DNA from: Smithella sp.
GTDB taxonomy: Bacteria > Desulfobacterota > Syntrophia > Syntrophales > Smithellaceae
Assembly (NCBI GenBank): GCA_017993615.1
Contig: JAGOMJ010000002.1
Span: 96,991 to 130,563 of the forward strand
DNA: 33,573 nt
Direction of reading: 5' to 3'
Below, piece after piece: positions 1 through 7,683 of this stretch (position 1 is the stretch's first letter; each line of letters starts with the position of its first letter). The notes under the pieces are model-generated. The model was given only the letters and a program-made list of their open reading frames with translations, was not told the origin of the DNA and made no database searches. The position numbers and the translations under genes are program-made.

Positions 1-282
1 TTCCGCGCCCACGCCGAAGACACAGGCCATTTCATAGCCGATCGTCCCCACCTCTTCCATAACCATGCAGGTGGTTACCCAGTCCATATCCCGGCCGCCC
101 CATTTTTTCGGATAACGGCACCCCATGAGATTTCGCCGTGCGGCTTCCTGAAGAAACTCTTTAGGGAATTTAATCTTGTCCGTATCCATATCCAGAACCA
201 TCTGGCGCGGAACCCACTTGATAAAGTCCCGCACCTCGTCCCTGATCTTTAACTGTTCCTTGGTCATCATATAATCAAACAT
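1..282 (-). CDS. Acyl-CoA dehydrogenase, N-terminal part (cut by window edge)
   Basis: The reading frame starts at an ATG at 282 and stays open to base 1, giving 94 residues beginning MFDYMMTKEQLKIRDEVRDF. The helical start, the EEVGTIGYEMACVFGVGAE-like stretch and the KWGGRDMDW segment match the N-terminal helical domain of the acyl-CoA dehydrogenase family. That family is made of FAD enzymes that oxidise acyl-CoA to the 2-enoyl-CoA and pass electrons to electron-transfer flavoprotein. The start is supported by an AGGAAAGGAG ribosome binding site about 5 bases upstream and an extended -10 promoter some 40 bases further. The catalytic glutamate and the FAD-contacting C-terminal domain lie outside the window, so substrate chain length and full integrity cannot be judged. 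Confidence 0.9.
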   Translation of the reverse strand, partial: MFDYMMTKEQLKIRDEVRDFIKWVPRQMVLDMDTDKIKFPKEFLQEAARRNLMGCRYPKKWGGRDMDWVTTCMVMEEVGTIGYEMACVFGVGAE

Positions 283-329
283 GCCATTCTCCTTTCCTGT
301 TGATCATTGCGCAGAGATACTTTTTACGG

Positions 330-357
330 ATTATAACAGAAATCACCTTGAAACCAA
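330..357 (-). promoter_or_regulatory. Probable extended -10 promoter for the acyl-CoA dehydrogenase
   Basis: On the minus strand TGTTATAAT (338 to 330) is a perfect extended -10 element. A weak -35 (TTGGTT, 357 to 352) lies 16 bases upstream. The predicted transcript start near 323 leaves a leader of about 40 bases that contains the strong ribosome binding site. It diverges from the promoter at 492-520. Confidence 0.5.
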
Positions 358-491
358 AAGACACAATGCTAAAAAATCTTACCGTCTTTTTTTGCCGTCT
401 TCATGCTTCCCGATGGCTTGCCGATATGTAAACTTCATCATGATTCTTAGTCATACCGGTTTTCACAGCGCCCTTCTCGGTCATAATCCTC

Positions 492-520
492 TTGACACAA
501 CGGATGGTGTTTTTTATAAT
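492..520 (+). promoter_or_regulatory. Near-perfect sigma-70 promoter for the sensor operon
   Basis: TTGACA (492-497), a 17-base spacer and TATAAT (515-520) form a full consensus sigma-70 promoter. Transcription would start near 527, giving a leader of about 157 bases before the ATG at 684. No other gene lies downstream on this strand before 684, so the promoter most plausibly drives the 684-2977 pair. Confidence 0.65.
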
Positions 521-559
521 TCATATCATGGGATGATCATTCTTATCCACGTGTTCCCA

Positions 560-580
560 TGCCCGGTATCGAACCGGGCA
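560..580 (+). promoter_or_regulatory. Leader hairpin upstream of the sensor operon
   Basis: TGCCCGGT (560-567) pairs perfectly with ACCGGGCA (573-580) around the 5-base loop ATCGA, an 8-bp GC-rich stem about 33 bases after the predicted transcript start. No U-run follows, so it is not a standard terminator. It may stabilise or regulate the leader. Read on the minus strand, the stem-loop resembles a tRNA T-arm (CCCGG, TTCGATA, CCGGG), but no matching acceptor, D or anticodon arm is visible. Confidence 0.45.
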
Positions 581-683
581 ACAACGTCATAATAAATTCA
601 GGGGCCTCAAAAAAGATGTAATAGAATCTTCAATACGATAACTATCCAAAAAGCATAAGCATTTCTGAAAAAGGGAATCAAAG

Positions 684-959
684 ATGCTCCACGAAAATGA
701 AATGATCATGATAGTTATCGGCTTGACGCTTCTGGTTTTCCTTGTCCTGAATTATCGCCAACTCAAACAAACGCCTTTCTTTCAACTGCTCTTTGTCAGT
801 TACTGTTTAAGTACGACAGGCTGGATGATGACCGTCCTGGAAGGATTTTTCTTTGAAGCATCTCTCAATTTTATCGAGCACTTATGCTATGCCTCCAGCG
901 CTGTACTTTTCGCCGTTTGGTGCTGGATGATCCCAGGCAGAACAAGGGGAAACACATGA
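684..959 (+). CDS. Small membrane protein coupled to the HD-GYP sensor
   Basis: A 91-residue hydrophobic protein with a clear membrane helix at about residues 7-23 and two further hydrophobic segments around 33-52 and 66-85, the latter ending in an FAVWCWMIPG segment. A GGGA ribosome binding site lies about 9 bases upstream. Its TGA stop overlaps the ATG of the next gene (ATGA at 956-959), which implies translational coupling and co-production. No enzymatic motif is visible. I infer that it forms a membrane sensor module together with the N-terminal membrane part of the downstream protein. The molecular function is unknown. Confidence 0.75.
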   Translation: MLHENEMIMIVIGLTLLVFLVLNYRQLKQTPFFQLLFVSYCLSTTGWMMTVLEGFFFEASLNFIEHLCYASSAVLFAVWCWMIPGRTRGNT

Positions 960-2977
960 TCCACCCGGTGGCATTTCTGGATATTATTGTGATCCTGGCG
1001 GCATTGGCGGCCATGGCCGGATTGGCCAGACGAGCCAATGATTATTTTCTGATCAGCACCCGGGTGTTACTGGCATGCCTTTCTTTTTTTCTGCTGCTGT
1101 ACGGGATTTGTCTGGCGGTTGAATGGAGCGGAATTTCTTCCCGGTTTGACAGAATTGAAGACTACATCGGCGCCCTGCTCCCGATGTCGTGGGCTTTTGT
1201 CTTTTATTCCTTTTTAAATGAACTCAGTTTCAGAAATATCCAGGACCTCAACACTCAGTTGAAGCAACGAGTCGATTTGCTTAAGGAAGCCGAATTGCGA
1301 TTCAGAACCATTTTCGATTCGGCGTCCGACGGAATTCTTATCGCCGATGTCCGTGAAAAAACCTTTTTTGCCGCCAATAAAAAACTTTGTGACATGCTGG
1401 GCTATACGAAAGAAGAATTGCAGAAACTGGGCCTTCCCGACATTCATCCGGAAGCATCCCTTGCCTTGGTCAATGAACAATTTGACAAATTGTCGGCAGG
1501 AGAAATTTCCGTTGCTCAAAACATTCCACTGTTGAAGAAAGATCAGGACGTCTTCTTCTCGGATGTCAGCGCATCACTCATGACGTTCGATAAAAAAAAA
1601 TTTCTTATCGGCATTTTCAGAGATATCACCGAACGAAGGAAAGCGGAGGAAAAGCTCCTCAAATCCGAAAAAAAATTTTCTTCCATTTTCCATCTCAACC
1701 CCAACCCTCTGGCCATTACCGATGTCGACACCGGAACCTTTGTCGATATCAATCAAGCCTTCGTCAACTGGACGGGATACTCCCGTGAAGAAATCATCGG
1801 TTTTTCCGCTCACGACCTTCATTTATGGGTCAATTTGAAAGACCGCGAGAAAATCGTCAACATTGTGACGCAAACCGGAGAAGCCAGCAGCGTAGAAATT
1901 ATGATGAGACAGAAGAGCGGTCAGATCCGGACTGTGCTTTTTTCCGCCCGGTTCATAGAAATCGAACAGACGCGCTACCTTCTGACGCTTGCCCATGACA
2001 TTAGCGAACGCAAGCAGGCAGAGGAACAATATCGAAACATCTTTGAAAATGCACAGGAAGGCATTTATCGAGCGACACCCGAAGGACGATTCATTTTGGC
2101 CAATCGCTCCATGGCAAGAATCCTCGGATACGACTCCCAGGAAGATCTTATAACCGAGATAACCGATATGGCCTCTCAAATCTACCTGGAACCTCAGGAA
2201 CGCACAAAACTTATCCAGGTAATGGAGCAGAAAGGCTCCATTAAAAATAACGAGATCCAGTTTCGCAGAAAAGACGACCGCCCCATCTGGGTGTCCCAGA
2301 CAATGCAGGCTGTTCGCAATGAAAAAGGACAGATTATCTATTACGAGGGGATTATCGAGGATATCACAGAGCGCAAAGAAAACGTTGAACGCCTGAGAAG
2401 AGCTCTCGGAGGAACGGTCAAAGCCATAGCCACCCTGGTGGAAACAAGAGATCCCTATACGGCGGGCCATCAGCGCCAGGTGAGTGATCTTGCCCGCGCG
2501 ATCGCCACAGAAATGGGGTTACCGAATGATCGGATTGAAGGATTGCGTGTGGCAGCTACCATCCATGACATAGGAAAAGTTTCCATTCCGGCTGAAATTC
2601 TGAGCAAGCCGAGCAAACTGACCAATCTGGAATTCGATCTTATCAAAACACATTCTCAATCCGGATATGACATTTTACAAGACATCGAATTTCCCTGGCC
2701 CGTTGCACAAATCGTTTGTGAACACCATGAAAGAATCAACGGGTCCGGTTATCCCAACCACCTGAAAGGCGATGAAATTCTGCTGGAATCACGCATTTTG
2801 TCCGTGGCGGACGTTGTCGAAGCCATTGCCTCGCATCGTCCCTATCGCGCCTCTCTGGGTATTGATGCGGCACTTGCGGAAATTGAAAAAAACAAAGGCG
2901 TTCTTTATGATGCCGGCGTTGTAGACGCCTGCCTCAGATTATTCCGGCAGAAAGATTATCAGCTGACGGAACGTTAA
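956..2977 (+). CDS. Membrane PAS-PAS-PAS HD-GYP sensor, putative cyclic-di-GMP phosphodiesterase
   Basis: This 673-residue protein starts at the ATG overlapping the previous stop, which is preferred over an in-frame start at 884 lying inside that gene. Residues 1-100 contain about three membrane helices. Three PAS domains follow at roughly 112-235, 236-355 and 356-485, the repeats ending in DITERRKAEE-type linkers. The C-terminal HD-GYP domain covers about 486-670. Its metal-binding HD is at 537-538 (HDIGK), a second histidine pair at 590-591 (HHE), and the GYP motif at 598-600. HD-GYP proteins generally hydrolyse cyclic di-GMP. The conserved aspartate before GSGYP is an asparagine here (HHERINGSGYP). 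Signals are probably sensed through the membrane module and PAS domains, then passed to the phosphodiesterase in the cytoplasm. Confidence 0.9.
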   Translation: MIHPVAFLDIIVILAALAAMAGLARRANDYFLISTRVLLACLSFFLLLYGICLAVEWSGISSRFDRIEDYIGALLPMSWAFVFYSFLNELSFRNIQDLNTQLKQRVDLLKEAELRFRTIFDSASDGILIADVREKTFFAANKKLCDMLGYTKEELQKLGLPDIHPEASLALVNEQFDKLSAGEISVAQNIPLLKKDQDVFFSDVSASLMTFDKKKFLIGIFRDITERRKAEEKLLKSEKKFSSIFHLNPNPLAITDVDTGTFVDINQAFVNWTGYSREEIIGFSAHDLHLWVNLKDREKIVNIVTQTGEASSVEIMMRQKSGQIRTVLFSARFIEIEQTRYLLTLAHDISERKQAEEQYRNIFENAQEGIYRATPEGRFILANRSMARILGYDSQEDLITEITDMASQIYLEPQERTKLIQVMEQKGSIKNNEIQFRRKDDRPIWVSQTMQAVRNEKGQIIYYEGIIEDITERKENVERLRRALGGTVKAIATLVETRDPYTAGHQRQVSDLARAIATEMGLPNDRIEGLRVAATIHDIGKVSIPAEILSKPSKLTNLEFDLIKTHSQSGYDILQDIEFPWPVAQIVCEHHERINGSGYPNHLKGDEILLESRILSVADVVEAIASHRPYRASLGIDAALAEIEKNKGVLYDAGVVDACLRLFRQKDYQLTER

Positions 2978-3139
2978 AAAAAATTATCCCAACGATCTCA
3001 AATCGCGATGTTCCTATCCGGAAACCGTCTGCTGCAGGAAACATTAAGCATACTATTTCGACGGCGCATTTTGGTCCAAGCCAGACAGATCGCAACCAAT
3101 ACGGTTATTTTTCAATACATGGTCGAACAGAGGAAGCGA

Positions 3140-3313
3140 TTATTTTATTTTAGCAATGGAAAACAAAATCAATCCCACACCCAGAATCGTCAGGGTCACC
3201 GGACACGGAAGCGGAAGCCCGAGGGGATTGGGTTTGTTTAAAATCATTAAGGTTGAATCCACGATCAGAAGAAGTCCCGATACGGCAAAACATATTTTGG
3301 ATATTTTCAACAT
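3140..3313 (-). CDS. Small two-helix membrane protein, unknown function
   Basis: A 57-residue protein starting MLKISKICFAVSGLLLIVD. The ATG at 3313 is chosen because AAAAGGAGG sits 5 bases upstream. A longer in-frame start at 3334 would place that site inside the coding sequence. Two hydrophobic segments (about residues 5-26 and 40-55) flank a short proline-rich loop, LNKPNPLGLPLPCP. This pattern suggests a hairpin membrane protein with both ends on the same side. I recognise no family. It may be the last gene of the leftward VOC/dehydrogenase/ThDP cluster or stand alone, since 148 bases separate it from the VOC gene. Confidence 0.65.
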   Translation of the reverse strand: MLKISKICFAVSGLLLIVDSTLMILNKPNPLGLPLPCPVTLTILGVGLILFSIAKIK

Positions 3314-3461
3314 AACGACCTCCTTTTCATCCATATTATTTTAAATTTTCCGCCGGATAGCATGCGGCTAACGTTCATGGGATAGAATTTAACCGGCGCT
3401 TTGATTACCGTCGTCTTTTTTATCGCCGGACAAACAATCCGGGATGCCGTCATGGGTTCTT

Positions 3462-4073
3462 TCAGAATTTCAGGCATCTTATGCCGGTGATTTTTTCCAG
3501 TTTTCCGAGGCCGTGGTAGATTATTCCGGGAGGCTTGACGCCGATACCCAGAAACCGCATATCAATGAATTCCAGGATAATGCCCGCCTGCGCAACCGAA
3601 TCCATATAGACAAAATCGATGACCACGGGAAAGGATTTAATCTGCCCTCTGATCCATGTCGGACAACCGGCCTTCTCCAATTTGTTTCTGTAATCATCCA
3701 CATCATTTACCAGAAAGCCCAGATGCTGCAGGACCATCCGGCCTTTTCCATCCACACATGATTTATAGAAGGCCGATCCGATACCCGGCTCCAGAAGTTC
3801 GACCTCATATCCTTTATATATGGCCATGCCGAGTTTGCCGCTGAACGTTCTGTCTTCCCCGCGTTCGTTCCAGAATTTGAGTGTATCCGAAGCAATAAAG
3901 AAAGGCCCGATGCCCCGTTTCTCCAGTTGCGTCGCGGCGGTTTCGACATCCGGGACAACCACTCCCAACTGACGAACTTCCGGAAAATTGTGTTTTTCAC
4001 GAAACTCCCCGGCAATCCGGGATACGGCGTCACAAATATTATCGTCTTGTAACAAATCGTCAAAATATATCAT
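3462..4073 (-). CDS. VOC (glyoxalase/epimerase) superfamily protein
   Basis: The ATG at 4073 follows a GGGGAGAG ribosome binding site, giving 203 residues (an ATG-like start 7 codons earlier overlaps that site). The segment VRQLGVVVPDVETAATQLEKRG and a second half with LQHLGFLVNDVDDYRNKLEKAG are the paired beta-alpha modules of the vicinal oxygen chelate fold, as in methylmalonyl-CoA epimerase and glyoxalase I. Candidate metal ligands include H150-region and E-rich strands, but I could not assign all of them, and the substrate is not evident. It is the third gene of a leftward cluster behind the ThDP enzyme and the zinc dehydrogenase, separated from the latter by 114 bases. An isomerase or lyase role on an alpha-hydroxy or keto intermediate of that pathway is an inference. 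Confidence 0.8.
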   Translation of the reverse strand: MIYFDDLLQDDNICDAVSRIAGEFREKHNFPEVRQLGVVVPDVETAATQLEKRGIGPFFIASDTLKFWNERGEDRTFSGKLGMAIYKGYEVELLEPGIGSAFYKSCVDGKGRMVLQHLGFLVNDVDDYRNKLEKAGCPTWIRGQIKSFPVVIDFVYMDSVAQAGIILEFIDMRFLGIGVKPPGIIYHGLGKLEKITGIRCLKF

Positions 4074-4187
4074 GTCTCTCTCCCCTTTATTCAATGAGAC
4101 AGGTCAAAATTTTCAAGCCTTCATTACATGTGCTTTTCAGGACACTCCTTGCCTCGCGGCGCCGGGCAATAACCTGCTTACGGCTTT

Positions 4188-5402
4188 TTACATAAAACAG
4201 AAAGCGGTTTTCATGGCCTTGCGGGTTTCTTTTTGGAGATTGATCTCAATCATTTCCCGGTAGTTTTCCAACGGCAATTGGTGCGTGAGCATGTCATCCA
4301 CCTGAATTTTCCGGCTGGCGATCAGCTCAAGGGCGATGTCGAACGTGTGTTTCCTGCTTGAAGCGACAGAATTGTAGCGATAACCGTAACAGCCTTTGAC
4401 GGTCTGCAGTTTGAGCCACAATGTCGTGAGATCCAGTTTGACCTCCTGGCCGATGCCGATAACGGAAAGCGTGCCGTTGGTTGCCGTGACGCGAAGCGAC
4501 AGATTCAGTGTGCGCGCATTGCCCACCGTATCGAAAACCTTGTCAAAGCCGCCCATTACCATGCGTTCACCCAGCATGGGTCTGTAGGCTCTGCCTTTCG
4601 TAATTTTCACAGCGGCCTCAATAATCCCGCCTTTCATCGTCCGATTGGCGCCGCATTGCTTTATATAATCCGCCGCAAACGTTGACGGCTCGACAACCGT
4701 AATGTCGCAGGTGCAGTCCAGCGCCCGGATGCTTTTGACCACCATCGCGCCAATGACCCCGCCGCCGATAACCAGCACCTTGTCTTTGTCTGCCGGCCTG
4801 TTGTCCATTACAGCCTGCAACCCCACCGCCAGCGGTTCCGTAAGCGCTGCCGATTCCGGCGACACGCCCGCAGGCACAACACGGGCCTGGCTTTGATGCA
4901 CAATAACATATTCGGCAAATCCGCCGTTGATGTCTTTACAAATACCGGTAAACATACCGGGCGCGAACGCGCCCTCGGCAAAATTATCGCAATTGGCCGT
5001 TGTCCCGGATGCGCAGCTTTTGCACACCGGTTTGATTCCGCGTGTTTCGCAGTTCAGCGCGGGAATGGCCGTGATCAGATCTCCCTTTTTTATTTTTTTC
5101 ACATCCGCGCCGACATCAACGACATCTCCACAGAATTCATGGCCCGGCACGCAAGGAAACGAGGTAAACGGCATTGCCGACGGAGAGTCTTTCATGAACA
5201 TGAGATTGATATCGCTTCCGCACACGCCGCAGAGCCGGGTTTTGATCTTCACCCATTCCGGAGAGGGAAGAACCGGTTCCGGAATATCAACCAGCTTCAC
5301 CGTCGAAAACGGTCCCTGATAGCAGAATTTTTTGCTCAGGGGGCGAAGCGCATGCAGCGCCACAAACCGCAAAGGATCAAGATTCAGCAACAAAGCTTTC
5401 AT
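4188..5402 (-). CDS. Zinc-dependent alcohol dehydrogenase (MDR superfamily)
   Basis: A 404-residue protein of the medium-chain dehydrogenase family. The catalytic zinc ligands are visible as C61 (CGVCGSD) and H88-E89 (GHE). A structural-zinc lobe has four cysteines in the CETRGIKPVCKSCASGTTANC stretch. The NAD(P)-binding Rossmann motif is VIGGGVIG, near residue 210. It is longer than the usual 340-350 residues because of about 20 extra N-terminal residues and insertions near 130 and 265. The start is 4 bases after the stop of the ThDP enzyme gene, and its GGAG ribosome binding site lies in the last codons of that gene, so the two are cotranscribed. It probably interconverts an aldehyde or ketone and its alcohol. 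The substrate is unknown. Confidence 0.88.
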   Translation of the reverse strand: MKALLLNLDPLRFVALHALRPLSKKFCYQGPFSTVKLVDIPEPVLPSPEWVKIKTRLCGVCGSDINLMFMKDSPSAMPFTSFPCVPGHEFCGDVVDVGADVKKIKKGDLITAIPALNCETRGIKPVCKSCASGTTANCDNFAEGAFAPGMFTGICKDINGGFAEYVIVHQSQARVVPAGVSPESAALTEPLAVGLQAVMDNRPADKDKVLVIGGGVIGAMVVKSIRALDCTCDITVVEPSTFAADYIKQCGANRTMKGGIIEAAVKITKGRAYRPMLGERMVMGGFDKVFDTVGNARTLNLSLRVTATNGTLSVIGIGQEVKLDLTTLWLKLQTVKGCYGYRYNSVASSRKHTFDIALELIASRKIQVDDMLTHQLPLENYREMIEINLQKETRKAMKTAFCFM

Positions 5403-5406
5403 GTTG

Positions 5407-7074
5407 CTACTCCATTTTGAGCGCCTGATAAAACAACGGTGTTGCCGGACTCGTCACCGTCGGGTCCGTCATCACGTTCACGCACGCCGGCTTGCCGGAG
5501 GCAAACGCACGCTCCAGCGCCGGAATGATTTCTTCGTCTTTCGTGACAAATTCGCCGTGTCCGCCGAGGCCTTCCACTACTTTCTCGTAATGCCGGACGC
5601 CCAGCTCCGCGCACTGAAGGCGGTCGGCGCCGATGGAGAGTTCCTGGCTGTGCTTGATCATACCCCAGGCGCAGTCGTTGTTGATGACCACCACTACGGG
5701 GATGTTATGGCGCACCATCGTGTCGAATTCCATGGCGTTGAAACCGAACGAACCGTCGCCGTTGAGCACCACCACTTTTTTATCCGGCCGCGCCAGTTTG
5801 GCCGCCATGCCGAAGGGAATGCCCGTTCCCAGACATCCGAAAAGCCCCGCGGCGGCGGCGATGACGCCCGCCTTCTGCCGGGTCTCGAAAGCAAGGCCGA
5901 AATAATTCGTATCGCCTCCGTCCGTAACAAAGACTGTGTCGTCGCCCACGACTTTCTGAATCTGCGCCACCAGACGCACCGGATGAATCGGGACTGTCGC
6001 CGTTTTCCGGATCCGGAGTTCGTAATCCAGAAGCGAGCGGCCGGCGGCTTTCAGCGTTTCGGACCATGCGCTGTGATCTTTTTTATCCGCTAGCGGCGTC
6101 AGCTGTTCGAGCACCGATCCGACATCACCCACCAGCCCTGCGTCCGCCATGCGGTTACGGTCGATTTCGTGCGGATCGATATCGATTCGCACTACTTTTG
6201 TCGCGGCCGGAATGAGGCTGCCCGACATCAAAAGCCAGTTGAACCTCAGTCCCGCGGCAATCAGCACATCCGTCTGGGGAAGGCCGAACATCAGACCGAC
6301 GCTGCCCATGTCCATCACCGAATGGGAGTGACTGTCCGGCAATTCTCCGCGTCCGTAATTCATCAGCATAAAGGGAATTCCCGTTTTTTCGATAAACGCT
6401 TTGAGCGCGTCGGATTTTCCGCTGAAGCGCACGCCGCTGCCGCCGATAAACAGAGGATTTTTTGCATTGTTGATGATCTGTGCAGCGGCTTTCAAATCGG
6501 CGTCGTCCGGATGCACCGTGTATTTGCGGGTGGTACGCCGGGGCATCGGCGCCAGCGATTCTTCGATCTTAACACCCAGAATATCCGGCGGCAGCTCCAG
6601 AAATACCGGACCGGGGCGTCCCTCCACCGCGTAGCGGAAGGCAATGGAAAGATATTCGGGAATCCGTTTGGGATCATAACAGGTGGCCGCCCATTTGGTG
6701 ATGGGATGCACGATGTCCATCTGATTGATTTCCTGCAGGGCCCCTTTCAAATCGTCGCGCAGCGGATGCCTGCCGCATAAAACCACCAGCGGCGCGTTAT
6801 CCAGATAAGCATTGGCAATGCCGGTCAGGCCGTTGGCAAATCCCGGTCCCGCAGTGAGAAAACATACGCCGGGCTTTCCGGTGTAAACCGACCAGGCATG
6901 CGCCATCATGGCGGCGGCCTGTTCATGGCGAACATCGATGGTGCGAATCTTGTACTCCGTGAAACTGTCCAGCACCGCTTCGATATGTCCGCCGGAAATT
7001 CCGAATACGATATCGATATTTTCCACTTCCTTCAGATATTTTCCTACCAGATGTCCGCCCATTATTTTTGCCAT
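5407..7074 (-). CDS. Thiamine-diphosphate-dependent enzyme (acetolactate synthase / 2-hydroxyacyl-CoA lyase type)
   Basis: A 555-residue protein with the three-domain layout of the pyruvate-oxidase/acetolactate-synthase family: an N-terminal pyrimidine-binding domain (about 1-170), a central domain (about 190-330) and a C-terminal pyrophosphate-binding domain (about 370-540). The ThDP-activating glutamate is E51 (RHEQAA). The metal and diphosphate motif begins GDGS at 439-442 and ends at NND about 27 residues later. A good AAAGGAG site precedes the ATG. Oxalyl-CoA decarboxylase, 2-hydroxyacyl-CoA lyase, acetolactate synthase and related diketone lyases share this architecture, and I cannot choose among them. 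The tight coupling to a zinc dehydrogenase suggests that a carbonyl product is reduced, or an alcohol oxidised, next. Confidence 0.85.
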   Translation of the reverse strand: MAKIMGGHLVGKYLKEVENIDIVFGISGGHIEAVLDSFTEYKIRTIDVRHEQAAAMMAHAWSVYTGKPGVCFLTAGPGFANGLTGIANAYLDNAPLVVLCGRHPLRDDLKGALQEINQMDIVHPITKWAATCYDPKRIPEYLSIAFRYAVEGRPGPVFLELPPDILGVKIEESLAPMPRRTTRKYTVHPDDADLKAAAQIINNAKNPLFIGGSGVRFSGKSDALKAFIEKTGIPFMLMNYGRGELPDSHSHSVMDMGSVGLMFGLPQTDVLIAAGLRFNWLLMSGSLIPAATKVVRIDIDPHEIDRNRMADAGLVGDVGSVLEQLTPLADKKDHSAWSETLKAAGRSLLDYELRIRKTATVPIHPVRLVAQIQKVVGDDTVFVTDGGDTNYFGLAFETRQKAGVIAAAAGLFGCLGTGIPFGMAAKLARPDKKVVVLNGDGSFGFNAMEFDTMVRHNIPVVVVINNDCAWGMIKHSQELSIGADRLQCAELGVRHYEKVVEGLGGHGEFVTKDEEIIPALERAFASGKPACVNVMTDPTVTSPATPLFYQALKME

Positions 7075-7186
7075 TGTTTTTCTCCTTTAATAATCAGTTA
7101 CTGACGATAATTAAAAAATTTAATCTCATTTTTTTGGACAAATCATATTTCTCCTCCCTTGAGGGAAGGCGTTAGAGGAGTAAAAT

Positions 7187-7546
7187 TCACATCACCAGTT
7201 TCACACCGTCATTGAACCACTGCGCGAAAAAAGCCATGCCGTCGAGCTTCATCTTGCCCGCGGCGGCAGCTTTGAACTGTTCTTCATTACTCTTGGATGC
7301 CATCACCCTGAACCCCGTGGCCGCATCCGACCAGACAATGGCCGCATCATACGGATGATCGGCGCCGCCTTTGGAACTTACTGTCCCCCGGTCAAAGATA
7401 AATAATCGGCCCCGTTTACCGTCCGCCGTCTTGATCATGATTCTGACCTGATGAATAGAGCCGACGTAACTGCGATAGACCGGTTTCATTTTCGCCGCCC
7501 ATTTGAGGATTTGATACAAAATGAACAACAGCGCTGAAAATCTCAT
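7187..7546 (-). CDS. Small protein, possibly SCP2-like
   Basis: A 119-residue protein whose ATG at 7546 follows a GGGGAGGGGAG ribosome binding site. The C-terminal half (DAAIVWSDAATGFRVMASKS, then AAAAGKMKLDG) resembles the lipid-binding SCP2 sterol-carrier fold, where a short strand pair is followed by a GK(M/L)K(L/I)xG turn, but the similarity is only by eye. The N-terminus is hydrophobic and could be a short membrane anchor or part of the fold. It lies 112 bases upstream of the ThDP operon on the same strand and diverges from the AraC regulator at 7684, so regulation by that protein is plausible. Lipid or acyl-CoA binding is an inference. Confidence 0.65.
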   Translation of the reverse strand: MRFSALLFILYQILKWAAKMKPVYRSYVGSIHQVRIMIKTADGKRGRLFIFDRGTVSSKGGADHPYDAAIVWSDAATGFRVMASKSNEEQFKAAAAGKMKLDGMAFFAQWFNDGVKLVM

Positions 7547-7628
7547 GGTGCTCCCCTCCCCCGATGAATGTTTTTATTCGACCCTGATGTGTGACGTGTT
7601 TATGGTAGTTTAACCAAAATTAATAAAC

Positions 7629-7658
7629 TTGACAATGACCGGGAAAGACAATTATATT
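7629..7658 (+). promoter_or_regulatory. Promoter of the AraC-type regulator
   Basis: TTGACA (7629-7634) and TATATT (7653-7658) are separated by 18 bases, a close match to sigma-70 consensus. Transcription would start near 7665, about 19 bases before the chosen ATG at 7684. The -10 element lies inside the palindrome described in the next entry. Confidence 0.55.
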
Positions 7659-7661
7659 GTC
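7647..7661. promoter_or_regulatory. Candidate operator overlapping the regulator promoter
   Basis: GACAAT-TAT-ATTGTC is a perfect inverted repeat with 6-bp arms and a 3-base centre, and it covers the -10 box of the AraC-type gene. A further GACAAT copy lies at 7631-7636 overlapping the -35. Occupancy would block RNA polymerase, which fits negative autoregulation. The binding protein is inferred from position only. Confidence 0.45.
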
Positions 7662-7683
7662 ATTTACGGCCAGGATAAAAACC

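Larger units (their letters stand above)
283..683. other. Non-coding divergent regulatory region (401 bases)
   Basis: This gap lies between the leftward acyl-CoA dehydrogenase and the rightward sensor operon. An open frame at 281-592 shows no family resemblance and no ribosome binding site, so I treat the stretch as non-coding. It contains a leftward extended -10 promoter (330-357), a rightward consensus promoter (492-520) and a strong hairpin (560-580) inside the rightward leader. A TTATCCACG 9-mer at 543-551 differs from the DnaA box by one base and is probably chance. Confidence 0.6.

Noticed and set aside
561-579. T-arm-like stem-loop on the minus strand suggesting a tRNA or tRNA-derived att site
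   Set aside because: No acceptor, D or anticodon arm can be fitted in the flanking sequence, and position 60 of the loop is a purine. A leader hairpin is the simpler reading.
281-592. 103-residue rightward open frame in the left intergenic region
   Set aside because: It has no ribosome binding site or family resemblance, and it runs across two divergent promoters and the leader hairpin.
1823-2470. 215-residue open frame antisense to the HD-GYP sensor
   Set aside because: It is a shadow of a strongly supported coding frame, with no motif and no ribosome binding site.
3008-3241. 77-residue rightward open frame overlapping the small membrane protein
   Set aside because: The sequence is low in recognisable structure, and it is opposed by a leftward gene with a perfect ribosome binding site.
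4074-4187. Hairpin TTGCC...GGCAA around a CGGCGCCG core between the dehydrogenase and VOC genes
   Set aside because: It has no U-tract and only 5-bp outer arms. It is not strong enough to call a terminator or to break the operon.
5332-6093. 253-residue open frame antisense to the ThDP enzyme
   Set aside because: It lies on the strand opposite a well-supported enzyme. Its arginine- and histidine-rich composition is typical of antisense frames.
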